64,000 nucleotides of DNA. It comes from Microplitis mediator (Eukaryota; Arthropoda; Insecta; Hymenoptera; Braconidae). The DNA lies in assembly GCF_029852145.1 (NCBI RefSeq), contig NC_079977.1, forward strand, positions 9,785,640-9,849,639, given 5' to 3'. Under the pieces are notes generated by a model. That model was not told the origin of the DNA. It was given only the letters and a program-made list of their open reading frames with translations, and did not search any database. Below are positions 35,545-47,177 of the stretch, piece after piece. Every line of letters starts with the position of its first letter. Positions within the stretch are counted from its first letter, which is position 1. The translations under genes were made by a program, and so were the position numbers.

Positions 35545-37481
35545 TCATGCTTCTTTTTCATATGTTTCGTATCTTATTTCAGCGTCTCTCAATACTCTTG
35601 AAGCGTATGCACATGCAGTATCTTCTCCGATTTGTCCTTGTGATAAAACTGCTCCGATTGCATAACCTGATGCATCAGTGGTAATAATAAATGGCATTGT
35701 AAAATCAGGTGTATTTAATACAGGTGGTTCACATAATTTATTTCTTAATATTTCAAAAGCTTCTTGAGTTTCCCTATTCCATAAAAACTTGACATTTTTT
35801 TGAAGTAATTTTGTCAATGGTTTAGCTATTTTTGCAAAATCTTTAATAAATCTTCTATAATAATTAGTAAAACCCAAAAATTGACGAACTTTTTTCTGAA
35901 TAGTAGGAACTGGATATTTCTTTGCAGCTTCAATTTTACTTGGATCAGGTCTTATAGAATTTTTACTAATTAAATGACCTAAATAACAAACTTCTCGTTT
36001 GAGGAATTTGCAGTTATCTGGTTTTAATTTTAAATTTGCTTCTTTTAATCTTTGAAAAACAATTTTTAATCGTTCGATGTGTTCCTGTAAAGTTCTTGCA
36101 AATAAAATTATATCATCCATAAAAACATATAATATAACACCAATTAATCCCGAAAAAACATCTTCCATTAATGCTTGAAATGTAGCTGGGCCATTTGCTA
36201 GGCCAAAAACCAATCTTAAAAATTCAAAATGACCTAAAATAGTAGAAAAAGCAGTTTTATGTTGATCTTTTTTCTTCATTTTAATTTGATGAAAACCCGA
36301 TGATAAATATAGTACAGAATAATATTCAACTCCACCCAAACTATCAATTATATCAGTTATATTTGGTAGTGGATATGCATTTTTAATCGTCTTTTCATTT
36401 AACGCTCGATAATCGATTACCATTCTCCATTGTTTTCTTCTTTCAGAGTCCGGTTTCTTTGGAACTATCCAGACTGGGCTGTTGTATGGTGACCTTGATT
36501 CTACAATAATATTATTTTCCAATAATTCTTTAATTTGTCGATTGATTTCTTCCTTTAAAGCATAAGGAATTCTGTAATTTTTAATATTAACAGGTCTTCC
36601 ATCTTTAGTCAAAATTTCATGTTCAACTCTATCTGTTGTTGGTAAATATTCACCTAGAAAGTGAAATCTTTCAGTATTATTTTTGATTAATTCATAAAGA
36701 GATTCTTGTTCGTTTATATTTAAATGTTTTACATTTAACACCTCTTTTATTTTTTCAAAACGTGATTTATTTTTATTTATAGCATCAGTATCACGTGAAG
36801 AGTATCCTGTGGCATCTTCTTGATTCTTTTCTTCGTTCTCACGAGCATTGTTGATAACTAATACTCGCTGAGCATATATAATTTCTTTATTATATTTATT
36901 GATCGAAACATGTAAATTGTAGTCTCTATTTTCAATATTGTAATTGGAATTTACCTTTGAATTTTTTTCTTGATTGTTATCTTGCTTGATTGTATTTATA
37001 TTTTCAGATTTTTCTTTTAAATTTTCCTCATTTTCAGGTTGATCATTATCTTTTTTATTTTTGTTGAAAGTTTTGGTAGCTTCTTTGTTTATTTTCACTT
37101 TTATTTTATTTTCTTCTTCTGGTTCTTCTTCTTCTGCTTCATCATCTGAATCGTAGTCGGTATCACTTCCATAAATATTAAAATTCTGGAATCCCATAGC
37201 CATTATTTGATGCATATCATCATCAAAATCAGATTCTTCTTCATTTTCAATTTTCATTATTATTTCTTCATCTGTTTCTTCATTAGTTTCTATTTTTACT
37301 TTATGCACGTCTTTTTCGTTTTTTATTTCTTCTTTCTCTTCTTCTTTCTTGTCTTCTTTCATTTCTTCTTTCTTCATTTCATTTTTTTCTTCTAGATTTT
37401 CTTCAGTTGTTACTGGATAAATTTTATCCTGAAAATTTATTTTATTATTTTGCACTAATTTTTCATAATTAAATGATTGAT
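35545..37481 (-). pseudogene. pol: Pol, reverse transcriptase and RNase H start
   Basis: After a long acidic N-terminal extension the frame shows all RT blocks: WIVPKK, WRMVIDYRALN, a motif A region, FGLANGPATFQ, and the YMDD-equivalent FMDD in motif C. RNase H starts at TDASGYAIGAVLSQG. Motif A reads LYLSSGFHQ where the catalytic Asp is expected (LDL), a GAT to TAT change at about 36306 that should abolish polymerisation. The frame ends at a TGA (35545) where the next codons continue RNase H, suggesting Trp lost to stop. Upstream, a one-base slip in a run of T near 37507 separates it from protease. Confidence 0.85.
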
Positions 37482-38208
37482 TTATTGATTCATCAGTATC
37501 ATAGAAAAAATATTGACTTTCGCTTCGTCAATGAAATTTGAACCTAATATTCCCGATTGCTCGATTGGAAAATCGTCAGGAACTATTAAAAATTTAATTT
37601 CTAAATCAAGAAAATCTAATTCGACTTCACCCAATGCTTCAACTGGAATTTCGTTAATTCCAAGTAATTTAATAGTTTTAGTTTTATCTAGAATTGCCCC
37701 TTTTGGACAAAAACTTTCTTTTAAAATATTAGGACCGCTACCTGTGTCTAGCATTACTGAAATTCGTCCGACATTAGGATTTACGCTATATCCTAATAAA
37801 ATTGTTGGACTTTTATTATTTTTATTTAAATTAATTTGTTCAACGCGAGTTTCTTTTTTATCGCTAATAGTTTTAAGTGGAATTCTATCAAAAATACCAA
37901 AATGTGAATTAGAGGTTGAAGGATGATTTTCTTTTATTTGTTTTTTTTCATCATTTATTTTCTTCCAACAATCTGTAATTTTGTGACCTATTTTTTCACA
38001 ATAATCGCAACTAATAATTTGTTTTGGACAATTATTACTTGAATGTTCATGACTACCACAAGTTAAACATTTATTAAAGATTTTAGAATTGTTATTTAAA
38101 AATTCGTGTTTGAATCTACAAATTTTAGCAATGTGACCAGATCTATTACAAATTTGACATCTTTCAATATTTTGACTTTCTCTAGAATTTAATAATTTAA
38201 AACATTTA
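37482..38208 (-). pseudogene. pro: Zinc knuckles and aspartic protease
   Basis: The frame holds three CCHC knuckles (CQICNRSGHIAKIC, CLTCGSHEHSSNNC, CDYCEKIGHKITDC), a linker, and a retropepsin with the active-site DTG (MLDTGSGPNIL, about 37754) and the later GILGSNF motif. The first knuckle of the series is split between this frame and gag by one extra base at about 38210, so gag and protease were probably one reading frame or a gag-pol junction before the change. Confidence 0.75.
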
Positions 38209-39516
38209 TTATGTAGTATGACCTGCTTTATCGCAAAACTGACAAATTACAGTTTGTCTTAAGTTTGATTGTTGATTAAAATTTTTATTATTATCAATTT
38301 GTTTATTTTGAGAGTAGAAATCTTGTTTTTGTTGATAATTAGATTGATGTGGTTTTTGAGAATTATTGTGTTCGCGATTGACTTCGTCGCAAAGAAACAC
38401 GGGTTTTTCAATTTCCCTTCGTTTTATATTTTCAAATTCACTTAATTCTTTTCTAAATTTAATTTTTTGTTCGATTTTAATAGCTTCATTAAGTGTATTT
38501 TGAAAATTATTATTTAAGGTTCGAATTTTACTTTCGATTTCAGGATTAAGACCATTTAAAAAACTTTCTACGGCTCTTCGCTCAACTTGTAGTATATAAG
38601 CATCGTTTTCTACTTGTGTATGTGTTCTTTCGTGTACTTCAACTAATTGTGATGCAATATCACAAATTCGATTATAATATTTTAAAACAGATTCCCTGTC
38701 TTTTTGATAAACGCGACCCAATTCACCCAATAATAGCATTTCTGTTTTATTTGGGGCTGCTTTTCCCCTTAAAAAGTCATAAAATTCTGGTTTTGTATTT
38801 ACTGTTGCACAGTTTATAGATTTTCTTAAATCGCCTTTTAATTTTTTTCGCAATAATTTAACCAAATTAAGTTCAGCATCTTCCGGTAAAGAATTAAAAG
38901 CTTCATTACAATCAGTTATAAATTCTGTAAGTGTCATATTTTCACCATCATATTCGGGTACAAATTCTAACGCGTCACGTAAAGAAATAGATTGATTTGC
39001 TGAAAGAGCCATTGTTACCGGTTGTTCGTTATTGATTTGATTAATATTGTTATTGTTATGGTTATTGTTATTATTATCCAAGATACACTCATCATTTAAA
39101 AGTGCATTGTGTGGGTGTTCATTTGTAGAATTAACTTCAGAATGTTGTGCAGAATCATTTGTTTGATTGTCATGTGTATTTACTTCTTTATTTTCTTTTA
39201 AATTTGAGGGTGATTTTTCAAACGATTCAGTAGAATTTTCAATATTAGAATGATGATCAGATTCAGAATTATTTTCATTAGTATTTTCTCTAATACTTTC
39301 ATTAGTTAGTTGGTTAGTACTATGTAAATAATTATTTTGAACAAAATTTGAATAATTAAGTGAAATCGAGGTATCTTTGAATGAACGTCTTCCACTAGGA
39401 CGATAAAGATTTTTTTGTTTTTCAGTGGATGAATCTGGATTTTCTCCGGAAGGATCCAGATTAATATCTATATTATTTTCTTTTGCAAATTTCCGAGTAA
39501 CTATTCTATCTGACAT
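38209..39516 (-). pseudogene. gag: Gag
   Basis: 435 codons from an ATG at 39516. The N-terminal half is Asn/Ser-rich and low-complexity. The capsid-like core (FVPEYDGENMTLTEFITDC to about residue 340) has the layout of Gypsy gag capsids, with RESVLKYYNRICDIASQL in the region of the major homology-like segment. It ends in the first half of a zinc knuckle (CQFCDKAGH) where one extra base causes the stop at 38209. The gene is otherwise open. Confidence 0.8.
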
Positions 39517-39691
39517 AGAAAATCATTTATCCTTTGAAATAAAGTTATTTCAATTATTTATTTTAATTTAAATTGATTCAAAATAAAATTTTTTGTTAAA
39601 TATTTTTTTTTTTTTTTGTAAATTAATTAATTTCATCATTATTGATTTGAATTTTTATTATTTTTATTAATAATGAACAGCATGCTTATGT

Positions 39692-39709
39692 ATCCAGGAC
39701 GAGCCCCCA
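39692..39709 (-). promoter_or_regulatory. Primer binding site, tRNA-Pro type
   Basis: On the minus strand, 15 nt after the LTR, TGGGGGCTCGTCC followed by TGGAT matches the 3' end of tRNA-Pro as used by murine leukaemia virus, with one difference (17 of 18). This fixes the element's direction and identifies 39725-41411 as its 5' LTR. Confidence 0.8.
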
Positions 39710-39724
39710 AAAATTTTTAATCTA

Positions 39725-41411
39725 TGTTACGTCAAAATAACACATATTAAGAGTTGTGCTCCTGTTTAGCCTTCGCCGAGCGAAATAACTGGGACGGAGC
39801 TATAAGGATGACTGTTTATTAAAAATAAAATTAAAATAAAAATACTTACTGCTTGTTGTCTAAGAGATAATTAAAATCATTGAAAATTAAGTAAAATAAA
39901 ATTTAATTAATTTAGTAAAGTAATAAAAGCAAAATTAAAACAACTTACAAATTTATTTAAATCAAAACAATTATTTAAAAATTATTACAAAACAAACTTG
40001 AATTTGAATTAGACAATTAAATGCGGTTTACAATTTTTAACGCTTTATAAAATGATTTAGCTCTCGATTTCACTTGTTATACAATTTATTTAAACAATCG
40101 ATTTATTATTAACTATTTATTTAAGCAAATTGTTACCTCGATTTATTCAATGATTATTATTATTATCAACAATTATTAATTTGACTTATTATTTATTATT
40201 CTTCCTTCTCAACCCTTGATAATTGATGTAATTTTATCAATATTGAATTTTATTTATTAAATGAATTATATTTAAATAATTCAAATTAGATTTGATAATC
40301 GATGAAATGTTTATCAAAATTATTTATTAATTAAATGAATTACTACTTGTGAATAATTCAACAATTATTTTAAAAAAACTTCTGAATTATATTTTAATAA
40401 TTCAGTTTATAAACAATTAAATCACCATTATTAATGATTTAATAAAATTAAGGACCTTGCCTTTAAATAATTAAAATTTCGTCAATGACGAATGAGCTCA
40501 CTTAGGAAACTGAAATCTTTTTCGATTTCCAGAAGAGCTGTTACCAGGTAGTAACATCCCTCCCTATAATTATTTAATTATACCAATTATTTCATTGGTC
40601 ATAATTGAATCAATATTTTTTTATAATTATTATTTATATATATATTTTTCATGACTTCCAATGCAGTTAGCAACATACGCATAAAGCATTGGAGTCGAAT
40701 TCATAAATCAATATTTATTAATTCTTACTTTTTCTTTTATTGCAATATATTCTTTATTTATTTAAACATTTTATAATTCATTTCATTTTTAATTATTAAG
40801 AACTTGTTTATTAATAATTATTATTTAATTATATTTTATTATAACATTTCACAATTTCATTTCATATTCATTTATTATTTCATTTCATTATTAATAAGCA
40901 TATCATTAATAATTAATTTTATTTCTTTTTCTTTTAACAACAAATATCTTTATCTGTTAAAGATACTTCAAAATTCATTTCATATTTTTTTATAATAATA
41001 ATTTCATTATTTTCATTTCATATTTATTGATTTTTTTCATTATTCATTCATTCATATAATTTCATTTTCATTTCATTATTTCTTTTCATTATTTCTTTAC
41101 TTATTTATTTATTAATAATTTCAATTTTTATTATTAATTACAAAATATATAGATTTGAATTTGTATTCAAATTTTATAATCATTTATTTTTCATCATTTG
41201 ATATTTCATTATCATATTTATTTATATTTATTAAACAAAAAAATATTTCATAAAAATAATTTGAATTTAAATTCAAATTTAAAAATCATCAGCCGTAATA
41301 ATGGCTGGAAGTCATTTGCTAATTAATTAATTTATGCATAGCCAAATGGCATAGCATGTACGATTTTTAATAAATTGATTGACAGCAAGAATACGACGTC
41401 GTGACGTCACA
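39725..41411 (-). mobile_element. 5' LTR of the minus-strand Gypsy element
   Basis: Begins TGTTACGTCA and ends TGACGTCACA, with close similarity to the solo LTR at 7324-9058. It is very AT-rich, with many ATTTATT and TTCATTT runs. The outer flank is satellite DNA (41412 onward). A short run (ATGTTACCTGGTAACAGCTC region near 40530) is conserved in both copies. Confidence 0.9.
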
Positions 41412-42200
41412 GTAAATTAGCGAAAAAAATTGTAATTAATGTAGAACAGCGGAAAAATGTCGTTAATAATAAAAAAAAAAATTACTTTTAAAATTAAAGG
41501 AAATTAAAGGAAAAAAAAATGTAAATCTGTTATAGAAAATGACTTTTAATTTAGCGTTAAATAAAAATAATTGACGTCGAGGAGGAGAGGGCTGAGAGCC
41601 ACAGAGTCGAAAGAGAAACGACTAATGGAAATACTAAATTGATTAATTTAATTTGAAAATTTCAAAGTTACGACACAATTGAAAAAAAAAAAAATATTGT
41701 AAATCTGTTATAGAAAATTAATTATAATTAAGCGTTGGGAAAAAATAATTGACGTCAGAGAGGAGAGGGCTGAGGCCCCCAGAGTCGAGAGAAAAATAAC
41801 TAATCAAAATACTAAATTAATTAATTTAATTTGAAAATTTTAAAGTTACGAGGAAATTGAAAAAACTAAACATTGTAAATCTGTTATAGAAAATAAATTC
41901 TATTTTAGCGTTGGGAAAAAATAATTGACGTCGGGGAAGAGAGGGCTGAGGGCCACAGAGTCGAGAAAGAAATGACTAATTAGAATACTAAATTCAACAA
42001 TTTAATATAAAAATTTTGAAGTGATAGAAAAATTGAAAAAATAAATATCGTAAGTCTGTAATAGAAAATTAATTTTATTTTAGCGTTGGGAAAAAAAAAT
42101 TGACGTCAGGGAGGAAAAAGCTGAGGGCCCAAAGAGTCGAGAGAAAAATGACTAATTGAAATACTAGATTACTCAATTTAATTTGAAAATTTTAAAGTTG
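41412..42200. repeat. ~177-bp satellite array, block 1
   Basis: Four to five monomers. The anchor word TAAATCTGTTATAGAAAAT starts near 41521, 41699, 41875 and 42050, giving periods of 178, 176 and 175. Each monomer has a conserved box (GCGTTGGGAAAAAATAATTG, ACGTC, GAGAGGGCTGAGGGCC, AGTCGAGAGAGAAATGACTA) and an AT-rich part. The Gypsy LTR abuts its left edge. Confidence 0.92.
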
Positions 42201-44782
42201 TAACTTTTCAACTTAATACTATTGTATTTATTTTTTTTTTAATTTTACTCACTACTAAGACTTAACTTCATTTGATCCTTAATCCCAGTGTGGATTGGCT
42301 CGTCGGATGCCAGGATTCAAGGATAGGATGTTAGGATGGTGTAAAATGAGCGAATGCTCTGTGGGATTCTGGTGTAGGTGTGGTTAATTCAATAACTAAC
42401 AATTAACACAAAAATTACAGATAATAGAATAGATCTTTATTTAACAATATGTACACTGAATAACTGTAAGAAAAATACTTAATAGCGAATGCAAGTACAA
42501 GATACGCGATAGCGAATGCGACTGTAAAAGAATACGCGTATAAATTCGACACGTGGTCGGTAGCGGTTAATGACGCGATAATTAATTTATAATTAATAAG
42601 ACGCGAGCAACAATTCAATATATACTCAATAATTAGTAGCCTTGATATACTAGCTAATTATTCAGAATATTTAAGCGGAGATTTTGCGGAGCGGTTCAAA
42701 CTTATATCACACTAGTGATATATTGAGCGCAGCGGTTAGATGGATAGCTGTATTCGTACTGATCGATGTAGATTAGAAAAATAGACGTCTTCTTCCTTCG
42801 TGGCTGCTCGGTGGTGACATGGCAGTATGGCTGCAGTAACGAATTTTCCCATTTGCTTAAAAGCGCGCCAACAGGAAACAGTTAGCCGCCAATTTCTCTG
42901 ATTGGCCGGCTGGTAGTGGGTTCTCATGCCGACGTAGCACGGTCATGAGTAAGAAATTGCAGGTATCGGGCCCAGATAGCGAGTGACCCGGCACTATACT
43001 GACATTCAAGTCAGTAGCGAGTTCGGCTGCTCCCGTACGTAGCGAAAGTACACGAAGCTTCTCAAAATGATTGAGCTCGTGACTGAACAGATGGATATGT
43101 TACTATTTCTCATTTAAAAGTTAAATTGACCAGAAGACCTTTTGTTTCAGATATATATATATAATTATTTATTGAAATGGACTTAATAACTAAATACATA
43201 AGAGAGAAATGATATTTTATATTTGAACAATTTTACTTTGGCTGGCTAGGTCTCCCTCTACTGCTTGGCTGCTACTCTGCAGTAGGCTGGTGTAAAGCCG
43301 TTGTTTGATTGCTGCTGCTGAACCTGGTCAATGCCATCGCTGAAGAACTTCTCCAGTACGAACGTCACGTACGTATGCTCCCACCGTATTTCTGCTTGCT
43401 TATTGGCTGATCTGGCTCTACTGCTTGGCTGTTGGTGGTTCTCGCTGTTCTTTGCCACTGGTTTTGGGGCAAGAATTCGTGGTCTGTCTCACCTTTGCCG
43501 TATTCCTGCTCCGGATCGCTGTTCGGTGGTGACTCGTGGACTTGTCTGCAGCTTGCTCACTTCTAATTCTGGCCCCGTGTCCTTTTTACTCTCAGTCCGA
43601 ACTCTGTAGCCTCCTCCGCTGAAAAAGTGCCGCTGTACTGTGTTGCGTGGGACTGCCTGGCCTCCTGTAGAGCTGTCTGTGGGCTCCTGTATGTCGCAGC
43701 AACCTCCACTGAAGAATATCCTTCGTACTGTTGCCCCCGGAAAGTAGTGAGTGTGCAAAATTGCGACTATTCCTCCGCCCTTCGGCTCCTCTGTTGCTGA
43801 TTGCACCCAGCACTCTCTACCGCTGTTAAATTGCCTCCGGACTGCCTGTTCTGGTATACAGATGTTCCTCGAATACTGCATAGATTCCTGCTGTGGCCAC
43901 CTTGCCCCGTTTGATGTCGTATGCTGTGCACTGCTACTGCTGCTGCCAGTATACCCCGTATCCTTGTACCCTTTGGATTACTGCTGCTAGTATACCCCGT
44001 ATACTGTGTATTGGCTCTGCTACCGCTGCCAGTATACCCCGTATACTGTGTATTGGCTCTGTTACTGCTGCCAGTATACCCCGTATACTGTGTATTGCTG
44101 CTCTGCTATCGTTGCCAGTGTACCCCTGTATACTGTGTACTGCTGCTCTGCTCCGCTGAAAAAGTTTACCCCGTATTCTGTGTAAGGCTGCTCTGCTACG
44201 CTGCTTCTGCTTCTCCTACTGCTGCTGGAATTTCATCCAGCTTTAATGCATTCAATTGTCAGCTCCAGAGTATTTTTCCCTTAAGGTGCTTTTACTCTCT
44301 ACAAGATATTGTCCGGTAGTGAGCTGATCTGCTTTCAACGTGTTTTGAATTTGCTTTTAACTCTTTTAGGTAGCCCGTCCTCGAGCGAAAAGTGATCAGC
44401 GCCCTTCTTCGCCCAGCGGCGACACTCGGTACTATCGCCACCATTTCACTAGCGATTGCGCATCTTCTCTCTCTCTTTCTTGACTCTTTCTCTCTCTTCT
44501 TCTTTTCCTCATTCACCCGATCTTCGCTTCTGAGAATTTTAATTCTTTTCCAAGAATTTTGTTCTTTTCTTTTTCTGTTTTTTTCTTTCTCACTTACTCT
44601 TATGCTCTAACGTATTTTTTTGTCTCTTGAAATCAAAGGTGTATTTAATTATTTATTAAATTATTATTATTATTTTTTTTTTTTTATAATTATTATTTTT
44701 TAAATATTTTTTTCTTAGAAATAAATTAAAAATTGAAATTAAAAATTAAAAATTAAAATTAAAAATTAAAATTTTGTGACTT
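42201..44782. mobile_element. Unclassified insertion in the satellite, possibly a minus-strand solo LTR
   Basis: About 2.58 kb of non-satellite DNA interrupts monomers of the array. It has an AATAAA on the minus strand (near 42437) after a GGATTGGCTCGTC-like block, as in an LTR read on the minus strand, but matching ends and a target duplication were not found. It contains a 42-bp minisatellite (43940-44200), CT-rich tracts (44465-44520) and an A/T-rich right end with AAATTAAAAATT repeats. The open frames across 43250-44320 come from the minisatellite and are probably not genes. Confidence 0.4.
43940..44200. repeat. 42-bp minisatellite
   Basis: About six imperfect units with the core CCAGTATACCCCGTATACTG followed by TGTATTGGCTCTGCTAC. 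The period of 42 bp is a multiple of 3, which explains the repeated overlapping open frames. Confidence 0.85.
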
Positions 44783-45287
44783 CGTGATATAAAACTTGAA
44801 AAAAAAAAATGAATAATGTAAATCTGTTATAGAAAATTGATTTTATTTTAGCGTTGGAAAAAATAATTGACGTTGGGGAGGAGAGGGCCGAGGGCTACCA
44901 AGTCGAGAGAGAAATGACTAATTAGGATACTATATTAATTATTTTAAGTTCAAAATTTAAAAGTAAGAGAAAAATTTAAAAAATAAATTAATATTGTAAA
45001 TCTGTTATAGAAAATTAATTTTATTTTAGCGTTGGGAAAAAATAATTGACGTCGGGAAGGAAAGGCTGAGAGCCACAAAAGCGAGAGAGGAATGACTAAT
45101 TAGAATACAAATTCAATTAATTTAATTTGAAAATTTTAAAGTTACGAGAAAATTGAAAAAACCAAATATTAGAAATCTGTTATAGAAAATTAATTATAAT
45201 TGAGCGTTGAGAAAAAATAATTGACGTCAGGGAGAAGAAGGCTGAGGGCTCCCAGAGTCAAGAGAGAAATGACTAATTAGAATGTTA
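44783..45287. repeat. ~177-bp satellite array, block 2
   Basis: Three monomers, anchors near 44818, 44996 and 45172 (periods 178 and 176), same conserved box as block 1. Cut on the right by the solo LTR at 45288. Confidence 0.92.
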
Positions 45288-46633
45288 TGTTATGTCCGCC
45301 GCTTAATTTTTAATTATTTATCCGGGATTTCTCCCTTTGGTAGCGACAGTAATTTTAGGACAAGCGGGTTGGAGGGTGCGGACAACAATAAAAAATACGA
45401 GGAAGAAATTATCTTCCTATAATTTGTAATTTATAGTGGATCTTTTCGAGAATTAAGAACCCAAACGTCTCCGAAGAGACTGGTGCTCTTGTTTAAGCTA
45501 AAAGTATTTCATAATGATAGATAGTAGTTCTTTCACCTACCTTTCGATGTCAATTCTTCTAGTGCGGCAGCTATTATCCCTCCAGACCTAAACAGCTCAC
45601 TCGGACTTCCTGTAGGGTTGGTAGAATGGGTGCGGCTGGGTTGGTAGGATGATATCTTATGGACTACTTTCGAATGAAAACCGCAAGGTTGGAGTGATGA
45701 TCTCGATCTTTTATTAAGTATTTCAAATTACAACGTTTTTACTGAACGTCACTTGTTCACTCTAGTTTTTCACAACTTTATATTCAATTTATATTACAGG
45801 ATTATTTATCCTTGACAATTATTTTATTAAGATTTTAATTTATATTTAATGCGTCCTTTTACACACCCGAAAAATGGTTTTATGCGCAAATTAACTCGGC
45901 ACGAGATGGAATCGCAAATTCACGTGATTTGCGTCACTGGTCCGATCGTACCAGATGGTTTTTAAAATCCGACACATATTGTACTAGACGCACGATTATA
46001 CGTTGCGTCAGATCGAATTTTAGATCAATATTTGAGATTTTAATATAAAATTTAAATCCCTTACTGACTTTTCGACGTCTAGGGCGGATTCCTGCAGTAA
46101 GGTTAATAGAATTTAGCAATCTTTGACGATTTCTTATTAACTATTCGACGCAGATGCGGATTCCTGCAATAAGAATTAGTCTAGATTATTTAAGAAGTGC
46201 CCTATTGACTTTTCAACGCAGATGCGGATTCCTGCAATAGGGTTTAAGTTAAATATTGTTAAAAATTCTCTTATTGACTTTTCAACGCCTAGGGCGGATT
46301 CCTGCAATAAGAGTACACGAAATTTCGACGTTCAAAATTTTGCGGACCGTGAGTTTTAAGAACCGACTAGACCTGAGCTATGGGTGCTCAGGCTTTTTAG
46401 AAACTTTGGTTGGTGATTTGATGGGGAAATTATAATCATTGTCATTGGTGGAAAGTGACGACAGTTTATTATTTATTCGTTAAACTTATTGCAGGTCTCT
46501 TTCCACTATTCTTTGCCGCATAAAAAGGTGAAAAAGCTGACGCTGCGTTTTCGCGCGCTTTTCAAAGAGGAGCTCAGAAATAATTATTTTAAATAATTAT
46601 TAAAATAAAAAGAAAAATTATTTGGACATAACA
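45288..46633 (-). mobile_element. Solo LTR of the errantivirus-like family, reverse orientation
   Basis: Starts TGTTATGTCCGCC and ends GGACATAACA; it is the reverse complement of a relative of the LTR at 47178-48599, with moderate divergence. Flanking GTTA (45284-45287) and GCTA (46634-46637) could be a diverged 4-bp target duplication within a satellite monomer. It contains four of the five LTR hairpins (46313 to 46059 in LTR order), with the fifth missing. Confidence 0.88.
46059..46313 (-). repeat. Array of four structured hairpins in the solo LTR
   Basis: In LTR sense the stems are CTCTTATTG/CAATAAGAG, CCCTATTG/CAATAGGG, TTCTTATT/AATAAGAA and CCTTACTG/CAGTAAGG. The internal loop words CAGGAATCCG and CGTTGAA are conserved. 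The second stem differs from the same hairpin in the full-length element by a compensated T-A to C-G pair. Confidence 0.75.
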
Positions 46634-47177
46634 GCTAAATAAATTATTTTGATTTGAAAATTTTAATGTTACGAGGAAATTAAAAAAAAAAATATCGTAA
46701 GTTTATTGTAGAAAATTAATTTTAATTTAGCGTTGGGAAAAAATGATTGACGTCAGGATGGGGAGGGCTGAGAGCACAGAGTCGAGAGTAAAATGACTAA
46801 TTAGAATACTAAATATATTAATTTAATTTGAAAATTTTAATGTTACGAGGAAATTGAAAAAAAAAAAATATTGTAAATCTGTTGTAGAAAATTAATTTTC
46901 ATTTAGCGTTGGAAAAAAATGTTGACGTCAGGATATAGAGGGCTGAGGGCACCGAGTCGAGAGAGAAATGACTAATTCGAATAATAAATTAATTGATTTA
47001 ATTTAAAAATTTTAAAGTGAGCGAAAAGTCAAAAAAATTAATAAATATTGTAAATCTGTTATAGAAAATTAATTTGATTTTAGCGTTGGTAAAAATTATT
47101 AAGGTCGGGGAGGAGAGGGCTGAGAGCCACAAAGTCGAGAGAGAAATGACTAATTAGAATACTAAATTAATTGAGTT
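46634..47177. repeat. ~177-bp satellite array, block 3
   Basis: Three monomers, anchors near 46697, 46873 and 47050 (periods 176 and 177). Ends where the errantivirus-like 5' LTR begins. Confidence 0.92.

Larger units (their letters stand above)
30740..41411 (-). mobile_element. Decayed Gypsy-type LTR retrotransposon with captured envelope
   Basis: Minus-strand order: LTR 41411-39725, primer site 39709-39692, gag, zinc-knuckle/protease, RT, RNase H, integrase, glycoprotein gene, zinc-ribbon ORF. Domain order (integrase after RNase H) and the integrase C-terminal GPH/GPY-like motif place it in Metaviridae (Ty3/Gypsy). Frameshifts, in-frame stops and a lost RT catalytic residue show it is dead. 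The 3' LTR is missing: after the last ORF there is a purine-rich tract and (TA)n, then unrelated DNA, so the left border is approximate. Confidence 0.85.

Noticed and set aside
38205..38215. Programmed frameshift between gag and protease in the Gypsy element
   Set aside because: The shift falls inside a zinc knuckle and needs one base removed to restore CCHC spacing; a decay mutation is simpler.
7324..41411. The two similar LTRs as the two ends of one 34-kb element
   Set aside because: The copy at 7324-9058 has its own CTAT duplication on both sides, so it is a separate solo LTR.
43331..44319. Overlapping plus-strand frames with SIPRILC repeats
   Set aside because: They arise from a 42-bp minisatellite (period divisible by 3); no domain, no start context.
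41412..47177. CRISPR-like repeat/spacer array
   Set aside because: The repeats are ~177-bp tandem monomers without unique spacers in a eukaryotic context.
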